Position numbers and translations under genes: made by a program. Below the pieces are notes generated by a model, which ran no database searches, had not been told where the DNA came from, and saw nothing but the letters and a program-made list of their open reading frames with translations. Source: Paramecium sonneborni (taxonomy: Eukaryota > Ciliophora > Oligohymenophorea > Peniculida > Parameciidae). Taken from it: 64,000 nt of DNA. The DNA lies in contig CAJJDN010000033.1 of NCBI GenBank assembly GCA_905182985.1, positions 366,233 through 430,232 on the forward strand, given 5' to 3'. Positions 24,919 through 36,717 of this stretch are shown here, piece after piece (the first letter of the stretch is position 1; each line of letters starts with the position of its first letter).

Positions 24919-26799
24919 TCACTGTAAACTCTTTAATTGATTCATTAAGTCTTCTAAATTGGTATTATCTTTAGATGTATCATTAGATTATTATTATTAT
25001 TATGATTATTATTATTATTATGATTATGATTATGATTATGATTATGATTATGATTATGATTATGATTATGATTATGATTATGATTATGATTATGATTATG
25101 ATTATGATTATGATTATGATTATGATTATGATTATGATTATGATTATGATTATGATTATGATTATGATTATGATTATGATTATGATTATGATTATGATTA
25201 TGATTATGATTATGATTATGATTATGATTATGATTATGATTATGATTATGATTATGATTATGATTATGATTATGATTATGATTATGATTATGATTATGAT
25301 TATGATTATGATTATGATTATGATTATGATTATGATTATGATTATGATTATGATTATGATTATGATTATGATTATGATTATGATTATGATTATGATTATG
25401 ATTATGATTATGATTATGATTATGATTATGATTATGATTATGATTATGATTATGATTATGATTATGATTATGATTATGATTATGATTATGATTATGATTA
25501 TGATTATGATTATGATTATGATTATGATTATGATTATGATTATGATTATGATTATGATTATGATTATGATTATGATTATGATTATGATTATGATTATGAT
25601 TATGATTATGATTATGATTATGATTATGATTATGATTATGATTATGATTATGATTATGATTATGATTATGATTATGATTATGATTATGATTATGATTATG
25701 ATTATGATTATGATTATGATTATGATTATGATTATGATTATGATTATGATTATGATTATGATTATGATTATGATTATGATTATGATTATGATTATGATTA
25801 TGATTATGATTATAATTGTTATGATTGTTATTATTAATCATTAATTTGTATATCATCAGGAACAACTTCAATTCCCCATTCATTTTCTGTATGAATAACT
25901 TATTATTTTTATTGAGATAATTCTTTTCTCATTTTTAATTTATTTAATCTTAAATTTGATGAATTAAGTTTTTGTCTTTTTAAGCAATTAGGATCTTTAC
26001 ATTCAGAATTGGGCATGATAGCATAATTTTAGAAGAAATCAGCGAGGGCATTATATCCAAGTAGAAATGTAGTTTATCCAAAACCTAATAAATACTTAAG
26101 TGTATTTTAAGCTAAGAATCCAGCAGTAATTCCCATGGTTGTAGGTAATGAAGCTGCGCATACACCTTCTCTTTTAATTTATTATTCATTATTTTCAACA
26201 ACTGCTATAGGTACAGCACATGCAAAACATGCTGTTTCTCCAGGTATCATTAATTAAATATGAGCAGACATAGCATCTTCAGATACTCCACTCTCCATCC
26301 AAACTTAATCTAATTCATTACATGCACTATTAATTGTCATACGTGCAGCATAATTATCAACACAACTTAAAACTAGATTTACAGGTCCTTCTTAAAGAGC
26401 ACCCTTTTACATTCTATCTAATAGTTAATTAAATCCTGTTCCTGAAGTAATATTTTCATTATATGCTTCAATTACTACATCTGGATTAATATTCTATAAA
26501 GTTTATTTTGCTGCCTCAACTTTTGATAATCCTACTTATTATGGTGTAAAAAATAATCTACAATTTTGATAACATAATTACCTATTCATATTTGCTAATT
26601 CCACTTTATCATAATCATACATTATCAATTTTCCAATTCCACAACGTGTCAACATTTCACATAAAACTGATCCTACACCTCCTACTCCTACTACTAATAC
26701 TGTAAACTCCTTTATTTATTGATAGTTTTCAACTATTCCCATTCTTTTTAATGCCATTAATCTGCTGTAAGGATTATCATTCCTTACTTCTTCACTCAT
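24919..26799 (-). CDS. UBA5: UFM1-activating enzyme (UBA5) with a giant Ser-Gln repeat insert
   Basis: Intronless, 627 codons. Residues 1-300 are a full UBA5 adenylation domain: [12 protein letters not shown], the nucleotide loop [13 protein letters not shown], then [12 protein letters not shown], zinc ligands CFAC and CKDPNC, and the catalytic-cysteine region [13 protein letters not shown] with Cys214. The enzyme adenylates UFM1 and passes it to UFC1. Human UBA5 is about 404 residues; here the excess is a Ser-Gln tract of roughly 130 dipeptides (residues about 330-595) encoded by repeated TCA TAA. After the tract the frame is kept and the protein ends [13 protein letters not shown], matching the C-terminal helix through which UBA5 recruits UFC1. 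Divergent from the UPF0193 gene, 41 nt away. Confidence 0.95.
25018..25815. repeat. hexanucleotide microsatellite (ATTATG)n, about 130 units
   Basis: Nearly perfect tandem ATTATG (minus strand TAATCA) for about 800 nt, with slightly varied ATT-rich units at the left end and a few imperfect units at the right. On the minus strand in the UBA5 frame it reads TCA TAA, that is Ser-Gln. The unit length of six means copy-number change never breaks the frame. Open frames in other registers (Tyr-Asp, Met-Ile, His-Asn) are side effects of the repeat. Confidence 0.97.
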
Positions 26800-26840
26800 T
26801 TCTCTCACTTACATTTATTTATTATTATTATTATTATTTT
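26800..26840. promoter_or_regulatory. 41-nt divergent spacer between UBA5 and the UPF0193 gene
   Basis: The two start codons face away from each other with only 41 nt between them, consisting of ATT repeats. Any core promoters and both 5' untranslated regions must lie here or overlap the coding regions. No specific element can be named. Confidence 0.4.
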
Positions 26841-27632
26841 TATATGAATAATTAATTTTTACCTGATGATGATGACCCATAACTTAAAGAAGAAAGGAAG
26901 AACTTGTACAAAATATTTGGAAAAGAAACTTCTTTAGGTAAAGAACTTTTTGGTTTATATAATGCACATGAAAAACCTAAAATTAATTATCCTAAACCTA
27001 AATAAAAAACTTAAGACTAGTTAGATTCTGAAAAACTTAAAACCTAAAAATCATGTCCTTAAAAAACTGTTATAGAATATCCAAAAGAAGAACCAAAATT
27101 AAAATAATAATATTATCCAATTGATTTTATTCAAAAAAGAAAACCAGAAGCTGAAATTAGAAAGGAAATCGATAAATATTATGAAGGTAGAAAATTTTTT
27201 AGGCCAGCAATCTAAGGATAAGATAGAAAAAAATTAATTGAATAATTATAACGAGTATTTAAATATAAAAGAGGAGCATTACCTAAAGGAGCTGAATTAC
27301 CTGAAATCAATATTAAAAATAGTGATGCTTTTCTTAAAGATTCTGAAACCACATCTAATGCTATCAAAAAAATGCATAAAAAAGATCTATATTTCACAGG
27401 ATTAAAATCTGACAATTAATCTGATGCAACAACTTTATAAGGAGATCCTTAAATTGAATTGGAAGTACTTTTCTCATCAATCATGAAAGAAATTGAAGAA
27501 AGGCAAGAATTTCTTTCAGAAATTGAACATTTAAATGAACCTAAATTAAAATAAAGAATCAAAGATGAAATTATTGAAAGGGTTGCGGAATTATAAAAAG
27601 TTTAAGATTTAAGAAGACACTATTGCAATTGA
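26841..27632 (+). CDS. UPF0193 (EVG1/C22orf23-like) family protein
   Basis: Intronless, 263 residues, from ATG at 26841. It is Lys/Glu/Gln-rich. The central part has RKFFRPAIQGQDRKKLIEQL and the C-terminus EIEERQEFLSEIEHLN followed by IKDEIIERVAELQKVQ. That order, a FRP motif, then a helical region ending in an E..RQ.FL..M/I segment and a final amphipathic helix, is how I know the UPF0193 family, which is restricted to eukaryotes with cilia. The molecular role is not established. The assignment rests on remembered family pattern. Confidence 0.7.
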
Positions 27633-27784
27633 TTAATTATAATATATCATTTAACAATATTCCACTTTAAATTTAATAAACTTATTATTTAAATTAACAT
27701 TAAATTTCTACTTATAATTATTTTTAGAAACTAAAAGAAATATAATGAATATAAATATGGTTAAATATATTAATCATATAGAAA

Positions 27785-30559
27785 TCATTAGTGTTGAGAT
27801 ATTTATAAAATTTTGCTTACTTCTGCTAAATCAAAAGGTAAACTTATATATTAATCTATTCCATTACGATAATATTCTATTTTGGAATAATATTCGACAA
27901 GCCCAGTAGTTCCAATTATATATCCTTTTTATGTCATTTTATCTTTAATATACCTACTTAACCACAAACCTCCTCTTTTTGGTAAATCAACATTTATAAA
28001 ATATAAAACAAATCCAATATTTCCACATTTACATTTTTTCTTTGTTTCTAGCAATTTGATTACATCGTCAGTACTAAATGCTCTAGAGGAATTTACTTTA
28101 AATTTGGATAAAATCATTTCCAATATTTATATATTTTGATATTCGCAATCTGCTATCAAAACTCTTGAACAACATCTACCTGTTGTGGAAAATTTAATGA
28201 TTTCACTTTGCATTTTGGTTGGAACAGATATTGGTATTTGAATAGAAGAAAGAGGATCAGTTCCAAAATCTAAGAAAAGATTAGATGATGTAGGTTGTTA
28301 TTTTAATTCAGTTAATTAAGGTTGACTTAAGAATGTTTATTCTCTTTCTCTAGCTTCATTCAAAAATGTATTTGCAGCTCCTCCACTATTATTTCCATTT
28401 GCACTATTACCAAGACTGTTATTAATTATTGCCTCTGGAAAATGCGGTAATTAATATTTAGATTATGATGGTGTGGTTTAATAATTCACTCGTTTTTATT
28501 ATTTTGTTTCTTCATCTTAATAAAAAATATTTGATATTTAATCAAAAGAATGAGAATCTTTTTATTTTTAATTTAAATTATTAATTGAATCTGCTTTAGC
28601 TTTAGATATTTAGGAAACATAATTGCTCTAATATTCTGAAAATTTTTAACTAAATTATTTTGATATTCTAGATTAAGAAAAATGAAGAGAATGATCCATA
28701 GATACTTTATTAGATTCTTCTCTAAATAAAGTATATGTTTTTTCATTCTATTTTGAAGTGTCTTATTATGCTAGTAATTAACTTAACGATGTCTCTTGAT
28801 AATGAGTTTGGCCAATTAATCGAATCGCTTTCATTTCTTCATTATTAACATTAAATGATTATAATGAAAATTTAAATGCTGTTCCATAAGGTTCAACTGA
28901 TGCAATTTCTAAACCTCTTTTAATATTTCCTGATAAATATTAAGCCAATAGATGACAGACACTAAATTCTGAGAATTAAAGAGTTGGTTTCTTAAGATTC
29001 AATCTTATTATTCTTAAATCTTTTTCATCTACATTAATTGGAGTGTGTATTATAACTTAATAATTTTTAGAAGCAAACATTTTCCAAGATATTATAATAT
29101 TTTCATCTTTAGTTTATTTGATACAAAATTTAATTAATGGTAACATTAATTATTTTAACTAAAATATTGAAAATTTTACATTACTCTTTCTGCATCAGTT
29201 TCAATGAGATTTTCAGTAGATTCATATTCCAATTTAATATCAATTCCTTTAGCTTTAGAAGAATCTTATACCATAATAATTAAATCTTCACAAATAGATG
29301 AAATATCTACATTACTTATTTTTAATAATAATTTCTTTTAATTATGAAGATTAAAATCTCTCATATTTGCTAATTATAAATAAACTATCACACTTGAAAT
29401 TCTAATTGGATAGAAATACTTCTCTAATATATAATCACTAATTAGAGTATCTGATTCTGCCAAAACTGAAATAGTCATAATAGTATTTAAACTTGGAGTT
29501 ATATAAGTTGTAAATTAAGAAAATGCTTAAAAAGAAGGTTAAAATATGACTTCTTTTTATTCTATTTAAATAAATACAAATGTTTTTTTATTTTTTCCTA
29601 CCAAAAATATTTTAATCATCCAATCATTCATCCATGGTGCATCTACTTTGTTTATTATAAACATATTATTCTTATATATATCATAATCTCCAACTAATTT
29701 ATTAATCAAATCTTTTAATGTAAATCTACTTTAATTAATTGTTCCACTACTTGCAATTAAATCTTAAAAATCTCTATTACCTTATACTATTGCTAAATTT
29801 AATATTGAACCAACACTCTCATTATCCATTGAGTTACTAAAAGAATTTCTTGAAAAATCTGCCACATTAAATGTTTATATTAATATATTATCTTAATCAT
29901 CTAAAACTATAAATTATTATCCCTTTATCCAAGCACTAATTTTATATATTATTATTTATTTACTATTCATCCAACAATACAGAATCCATTGATTTTGATT
30001 GATCTTTCAATGGTGAAAACCCTCCATAAACTGGACTTTTACAATTTGATCCATTCAAATCTTCTGATTTATAAACCTCAAATTCTTTCTAAGGTAGTGC
30101 TGAAATACAAATATCGAAATCTTTTTATATCTATTAAGAACTCTTTTAAGTATTTTATTCCATAATTCTTTTACGAAATGAAAATATTATTGATAAACAA
30201 GTTAATCCTACTCCAATATTGATCGAATAATCAGAAAATTGTTATTCAAATACTACATTACCTATAATATATAAATAAGGCAATTTTGTTAAACTGAAAT
30301 CGCTTCCTAATTATTCCGAAAATAATTAATGAATTAGGTTTAAGTTTATGATAACTGATAAAATTTATGGTTTACAAAAATAATTCAAAGTTAATTATGA
30401 TGCTATTCTTAATAAGCATAACATTGTTAAAGTATAACCTGACTTCTTTTTATCTTTTATGTAGTATAAAATTCTTGTACACAATGCCATTATCATTAAA
30501 TCTATAATTTTTATGATCAATGTTATAGGTTATTGAAATGCTAAAACAATTTTTTTCAT
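27785..30559 (-). CDS. membrane hybrid histidine-kinase-like protein with degenerate catalytic sites
   Basis: Two introns (29159-29184, 29936-29963) give 907 codons. The N-terminal 170 residues hold several hydrophobic segments, then a linker and a PAS-like region. A dimerisation segment follows (FTTYITPSLNTI) aligned where histidine kinases have the phospho-accepting His-Glu-x-x-Thr-Pro; the His is absent. The ATPase-like part begins ETDAERLKQLMLPLIKF, where the N-box Asn are missing, and no G1 glycine box is evident. After a Ser/Gln/Asn-rich spacer the C-terminus has a receiver-like fold (RVLIADCEYQN, INVDLPKRGG, IIGTTG, ISLPFDLAEV), in which the final Lys is replaced. It looks like a pseudo-hybrid kinase. 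Confidence 0.75.
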
Positions 30560-30687
30560 TTTTAAATACCTTCATATTGCAAAAGTATCATACATACTTC
30601 ATAATTTATCAACAATATTATCTAAATCACTTTTTCTTTCATTTTTTATTATCAATTCTAATAATTTTGATTATATTATTATACTAA

Positions 30688-31026
30688 TCAAGGCATATTT
30701 ATTAATTGTTGAATTAAAATCTTTTCTTTATTTTCACAAATGAATACTTTATTTCTTTAGTTATTAAATAAAAAATCTAATTAGCTCAAATCCAACTATT
30801 AATTTAGAGTATCATTCATTAATTTCAATTTTCCTTAGATTATTTATTTCACACATATGATAACACAATGCAATTCTAAATTCTTTAATATTATTTTTAA
30901 AATCATAGATGATTTAATACTAATGTAAGTTGATTAAACAAAATTTAATTTTAATTAACTGAGAACTAAAAATTCCTTTATTTTTTTTCCTTCCCATTCT
31001 TTTTTTTAATCCTTAAATTGGTTCAT
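30688..31026 (-). CDS. small uncharacterised protein, 112 residues or longer
   Basis: Open from ATG at 31026 to TGA at 30688. It starts MNQFKDQKKEWEGKKIKEF and ends with a Gln/Leu-rich stretch. The frame stays open upstream for about 20 more codons before a TGA, so a 5' exon joined by a mini-intron is possible. The composition is Paramecium-like coding sequence, but no domain is recognised. It lies 128 nt upstream of the histidine-kinase-like gene on the same strand. Confidence 0.45.
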
Positions 31027-31439
31027 AAAATATTGTTGATCAATTTTACATTTTACTTTATAAAATACTTAATATGAACCTCTTAAAAATTTATATCATC
31101 AATTATATAAACTAGTGGGGTTATACTGTTTACATATTCCTAATCAGTTTGTTATAGTAATTCCACATCTTAAGTATACATATTTATATATTCACTTACC
31201 TTTTAACTATTCTCTTATTTTGCCTTAAAGTAAATTCATATAGTAGTAAAATTGATTAATAATTTGTTTTGAACAAAAAAAATACTCTCAACTAATACTT
31301 CTAAAGTTACTACTCTAAATGCATAAAATTAACTATAACTTTGAGCAAGAAAAGATCTGTATCAAAGATTTAAATTAAAACATAAAATAACTGTAAATAT
31401 TTATAGTTGCTATATTATAATATTGTGAATATAAAGATA
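31027..31439. other. AT-rich spacer between the small gene and TTLL
   Basis: About 410 nt downstream of the TTLL stop. TGA occurs often in all frames and I see no convincing exon beyond a possible 5' extension of the gene at 30688-31026. Confidence 0.4.
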
Positions 31440-34400
31440 TCATTGTAGTTTGAATTAATTTAATTTTTTATTTTAAGAATTAGATCTGTTTTAAGTGCTT
31501 AAAATGTCTAAATCAAACAATCTAGGTTATAAACAGGATTTTTATTATTATTATATAGCTTACTGTTATTAAAGTGATTATTAAACATTTCTCATACTCT
31601 AATGTTATTTAGGTAGAGGTGGGTCAGATACTTATCTTTAAGAATCTTTTTTTATTTTCCCTATTGATTAAGTTTTGCTTTTTATTTCTTCATTCTTTTA
31701 AGGCTCTATTGAAAGATGAATTTTATTTTATTTCTCATTAATTTTAGGTAACATTTAAGGAGTATTTGGTTTTTTTACTGGAATAGTGGGAGGTTTATTA
31801 GATTAGGATTAAGGAGTTTCAGATTACTCCTTCTTTTAATTTCTTCTTATATCTATCAAATAACTATTTATTATTTTTACTTGCACCAGTCCAATTATCT
31901 TATAATTCAGAGGCAAATTCAATAAATTTATTATATTCAGAAGCATCTTCTAATGGATATATTTTAACATAATCTCCTAAATTGTTATTTTCATGTTAAT
32001 CTCTTTATTAAGAACACTACTAAACTTATAAATTTTTTTCTTCTTATGTTAATTTCTATTTCTTTCCTGTAAAAACTCGTTATTATAATTATTCTCTTCT
32101 TGATGATATTATTTCTTCTTTTGCTTTAAGACTTACATTCATCAATTTTAAAGTATCTCTAATAAGATTTTTTTTTATTAACGAATCCAATGGAGTATCA
32201 GTAGTAAAACTAGGTGTGTGATTCACTTCTAATAAAAAAGGTCTTAATTTATCATTAATGAAGATATCAAATCCGAGAATTTCAAAGCACATATTATTTG
32301 CATAATTGTCAGGTTAACATGATTTGTAATGATGACTTAATATTGGTTAAACAGTGCAGAATGTTTTGATAAATAATTTATACATATCTTGCCATAATTT
32401 TTGGATGTTATGTCCTTCCTCTTATAATTTACCAAAAACAGATTTAATAGATCTTTTATGACCAACATCCATTTTGGTTGCATCATTATTGAAAACAAAG
32501 TTTGGATTTTCCTTATTAATAGCATAATTTGTTAAATGCATACAAACATCTTCTANNNNNNNNNNNNNNNNNNNNNNNNNNNNNNNNNNNNNNNNNNNNN
32601 NNNNNNNNNNNNNNNNNNNNNNNNNNNNNNNNNNNNNNNNNNNNNNNNNNNNNNNNNNNNNNNNNNNNNNNNNNNNNNNNNNNNNNNNNNNNNNNNNNNN
32701 NNNNNNNNNNAGTGCTTAAAATGTCTAAATCAAACAATCTAGGTTATAAACAGGATTTTTATTATTATTATATAGCTTACTGTTATTAAAGTGATTATTA
32801 AACATTTCTCATACTCTAATGTTATTTAGGTAGAGGTGGGTCAGATACTTATCTTTAAGAATCTTTTTTTATTTTCCCTATTGATTAAGTTTTGCTTTTT
32901 ATTTCTTCATTCTTTTAAGGCTCTATTGAAAGATGAATTTTATTTTATTTCTCATTAATTTTAGGTAACATTTAAGGAGTATTTGGTTTTTTTACTGGAA
33001 TAGTGGGAGGTTTATTAGATTAGGATTAAGGAGTTTCAGATTACTCCTTCTTTTAATTTCTTCTTATATCTATCAAATAACTATTTATTATTTTTACTTG
33101 CACCAGTCCAATTATCTTATAATTCAGAGGCAAATTCAATAAATTTATTATATTCAGAAGCATCTTCTAATGGATATATTTTAACATAATCTCCTAAATT
33201 GTTATTTTCATGTTAATCTCTTTATTAAGAACACTACTAAACTTATAAATTTTTTTCTTCTTATGTTAATTTCTATTTCTTTCCTGTAAAAACTCGTTAT
33301 TATAATTATTCTCTTCTTGATGATATTATTTCTTCTTTTGCTTTAAGACTTACATTCATCAATTTTAAAGTATCTCTAATAAGATTTTTTTTTATTAACG
33401 AATCCAATGGAGTATCAGTAGTAAAACTAGGTGTGTGATTCACTTCTAATAAAAAAGGTCTTAATTTATCATTAATGAAGATATCAAATCCGAGAATTTC
33501 AAAGCACATATTATTTGCATAATTGTCAGGTTAACATGATTTGTAATGATGACTTAATATTGGTTAAACAGTGCAGAATGTTTTGATAAATAATTTATAC
33601 ATATCTTGCCATAATTTTTGGATGTTATGTCCTTCCTCTTATAATTTACCAAAAACAGATTTAATAGATCTTTTATGACCAACATCCATTTTGGTTGCAT
33701 CATTATTGAAAACAAAGTTTGGATTTTCCTTATTAATAGCATAATTTGTTAAATGCATACAAACATCTTCTAAATTGTTTGTAGTTGGTGTGACATATGG
33801 TTCTGTAGCAAATCTTACCAAACCATCTTAATATACATAAATTCTCATAGGATCAGTTCCAGCTAATAATACATAGACTCTTAAATCAAATTTTAATCCA
33901 TCTATTAAAAAGGGTCTATGCATATATCTTTATGCAACATAATGATCAGTGGGATTTATGTCATTAATATTTCTAGTTAAAAATATTCCTCTTCCTTAAC
34001 AACTTGCTTCTGGTTTAACAATGAATGTTCTTACTTTTCCTTTTACAAATTAATTTTTAAAATCTCCATATTCAGCTGGTAATAACCATGTTTATGGAAA
34101 GAATTTAAAATCATTTGAAAATTATTTTCTCATTTTCATTAAATTTCTACCAAGATGATTTTTACGAGCGAGAGAATACATTCCTGGAAAGTGATTTATC
34201 TTTTGGTGAGCTATTAAATATATTTTTAAATAAACTTACGTTACATTTTACCTAAGGTTTCTGGTTGAACAGCTGCATCTGTCCAAAACATATCCCAATT
34301 AACACCATCTGGTTCATATTACAATATCCATTTGAATATTTTTTTACCAACAAATTTAACAACATCATATTTTGTATCTCTTTTCTAATTCATATATTAC

Positions 34401-34527
34401 CTGAAACATTTAAAATTAGGGTCTGTTTCTTTCTTTTATCATCATTTTCATCATCACTATTATCTTTAAATATCCCATTAAATACAGGTTCTTCCTCTTT
34501 AGATTTCTTAGATTACTTTTATTACAT
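31440..34527 (-). CDS. tubulin tyrosine ligase-like (TTLL) glutamylase, interrupted by an assembly gap
   Basis: The gene is split by the N run 32556-32710 and a duplicated 1,062-bp segment. Counting that segment once, with introns of 23, 29 and 22 nt, gives 599 codons. TTL-domain marks in order are FWTDAA, INHFPGM, RKNHLGRNL, TWLLPAEYGDF, FIVKPEASCQGRGIFLT (ATP-grasp Lys), VAQRYMHRPFLIDGLKFDLR, CMHLTNYAINK and ILGFDIFIND then LLEVNHTPSF. This set, especially the LTNYAINK region, fits polyglutamylating TTLLs of the TTLL4/6 type more than tyrosine ligase. The C-terminal 150 residues are Gln/Pro-rich. Expected substrate: axonemal or cortical tubulin. Confidence 0.9.
31494..33772. repeat. exact 1,062-bp direct duplication around a 155-N gap (assembly overlap)
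   Basis: Positions 31494-32555 and 32711-33772 read identically. Between them lie 155 N. The left copy continues into the TTLL 3' end, the right copy into its 5' end, so joining the two at the shared segment restores one continuous reading frame. This indicates overlapping contigs with a wrongly estimated gap. Confidence 0.88.
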
Positions 34528-34582
34528 TAATTTTATAATTAGTATAAATATATGAGAGATAATTTATTTCATATAGCAATTA

Positions 34583-35366
34583 TCATTAATTATGGGAATA
34601 CATTACTTCATATTCCCTTTTACAAATTGGACAAGTACTTTTTGATTTAAACCATTCTTAAATACATCTTTAATGAAATTTATGTTTGCATTATAATTAA
34701 GCTACTTTTTATGATAATAATTATAAACATATACAACAATCATCCTCTAATTGAGGATTTACGCTCTAAAATCTAATAACAAATTTTTACAATTATATTG
34801 TAAATTTAATACTTTTTATATAATCTAATGAGCAAGTACAATTTTCTAAGAAAGTATAATAAGTTTAATATTATAAAAGTAATTGCAGTTGCTGCACTTC
34901 CATCTTCATAATTACACTATTAATCAATTATATTAAAGATTCCATAAATTGACAAAGCCAAATAGCATAATGCTATTATATTATAGAGTATCTAATATCT
35001 ATTAGAAATAGCTTCTAATAAAGTCATAAAATCAATATATGCTTCATTGCTATATTGCAATAATATTCTTTAATTTTCAAAGTTTTCTAAATTTCTATCA
35101 ATAGATTAAAAATCACAATAGTAGAGATTTCCAAGAGCAATGAAATTTACAATTGAACACAGTATATCAGTAATTAGTAGTAGAAGAAAATAATAAAATA
35201 ACTCACATTCTGATGTATTAGTTAAGATACTTATAACTGCGATGAATTTCAAAAAAGCATAGAACAGCTATGAAAATTCAATGAAGAATACAATTTTAAT
35301 AGAATCTCTTCTTTTTAAGAGTTCCCCTAAAATAGAAATAAGAATACCATCTGAAAGTTCGTTCAT
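34583..35366 (-). CDS. RING-H2 membrane protein (probable E3 ubiquitin ligase)
   Basis: One 25-nt intron gives 253 codons. The N-terminal 180 residues carry about four hydrophobic segments. The C-terminus is a compact RING-H2 finger: DDCCICLQLL, QCKHKFHQRCIQEW and CPICKREYE, with the C3H2C3 ligand spacing complete. Membrane-anchored RING-H2 proteins normally act as ubiquitin E3 ligases at the ER, endosome or plasma membrane. It starts 26 nt from the stop of the aminotransferase on the same strand. Confidence 0.88.
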
Positions 35367-35391
35367 TAATTTATATAAATAATTGATATAA

Positions 35392-36717
35392 TCATTTTAA
35401 ACGATTGATTGCTTCTTATATAGTTTCAGTTGTTTTACAGAATGCCCATCTAACATAGTTCTATCCTAACTATTTATTTTCATAATAAGGAGAACAAGGA
35501 ATACAAACAACTCCAAATTCATTAATCATATAGTATGCAAATGCAAAATCTCTGGTTAGTCTAACTCCATTGTCATTAAAATATTTCTCAGGAATTTAGA
35601 TATTTGATATATCTGTTACAATGAAATAACCACCTTAAGGAACCCAATAGTTCATATTCAATCTACTATCTACTAATCCCTTTAATAACATATTAGCTTA
35701 TTCTTCATATAAGTCTCTTATAGAATTAAAGTACTTTCCATCTTATGTTTAATCTAAGCATTTAGCTGTTGCAGTCTAAATCACAGGATTTAAACAAAAA
35801 ATATGATAAGTTTATGCTGCCTTTAATCCTTTGATAATTTCTTCATTTCCAACAGCAAATCCTATTCTTAATCCTGTTGCTGAATACATTTTACCAGCAC
35901 TTGTAACACAAACTGTTCTATCCTTTAATCTCGGATGGGTAATACATCTAGGATAATTAAAAGGTTGATATTATCCAAAAGTAATATGATGATATGCTGC
36001 ATCTTCACATACAACTACTTAAGGATATCTATCAAGAATATCAGCTAATTAATTATATTCTTCTGTAGAAAACATTCTAAAATTATTAAATTATTTACTT
36101 TCCTATTGGATTCATAGGAGAATTCAATAAAACTAATTTTGTTTTTTTATTTATTACTCTTTCCAAATAATTAAAATCTAAGTTCCAATCATCATCATTT
36201 GAATAATCAAACTTCCCATTTTTGTATCTTTTAAGAATATCCTATTTTGCATTTAATTTTTTAGGAATTATTGGAACCCCAATATGTTTGGCACCTTAAA
36301 ATTCTATCATAGGCCTGTATAAATCTATAATAATATAATAATAAAAATACCAAAGGCAGGATCAAATAGTATAACTTCATCTCCAGGATTAAGCACTCCT
36401 TACATAACACAGCTTAAAACAGCTTAAGCACCTGAACTTACCATAATTTCTTTATCTACATTAAATTTACAACCAATTTATTTTTCAAAAAATTAGGAAG
36501 CCGAATTTAATAATTTTGGATGTCCAGCTGTCATTGTATATTAAAGAGATTCTGTTTATGCTTCTTCTGACAGGGCATCTCTTAACATTTATGGAGATGG
36601 GAAATTTGGAAATCCTTGACCTAAATTTATACAACCCTTTTGATTTGCCAACATTGTAAACTTGGCATACATTTGAGGTTATAAGTAATTTAACATTCTA
36701 TTAGCTATTGGTTACAT
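35392..36717 (-). CDS. kynurenine/glutamine-type aminotransferase (PLP)
   Basis: Two introns (26 and 22 nt) give 426 codons. The class I aminotransferase fold is clear: INLGQGFPNFPSP near the start, SSGAQAVLSCVMQGVLNPGDE, LNSPMNPIGK, VCEDAAYHH (PLP-pyridine Asp/Tyr region), TSAGKMYSATGLRIGF with the Schiff-base Lys, and NYVRWAFCK with the carboxylate-binding Arg. The arrangement best matches kynurenine-oxoglutarate and cysteine-S-conjugate beta-lyase type enzymes. Probably cytosolic, as no targeting peptide is seen. Confidence 0.93.

Larger units (their letters stand above)
22122..25044. repeat. exact 1,461-bp direct duplication around an n (assembly overlap)
   Basis: Positions 22122-23582 and 23584-25044 read identically, separated by the n at 23583. 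The left contig ends just inside the ATTATG hexanucleotide repeat, while the right one traverses it. A contig break at the start of a long simple repeat is expected behaviour for short-read assembly. Confidence 0.85.

Noticed and set aside
25018..25815. Telomere or CRISPR-like array
   Set aside because: The unit has no G-rich telomeric character and no spacers; it is a simple microsatellite.
24954..25883. Open frames of Tyr-Asp, Met-Ile and His-Asn repeats on both strands across the hexanucleotide tract
   Set aside because: They are the other registers of the same ATTATG repeat. Only the Ser-Gln register is joined in frame to a recognisable protein (UBA5) on both sides.
34265..34555. Plus-strand open frame of 96 codons
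   Set aside because: Antisense of the first exons of TTLL, which have clear homology.
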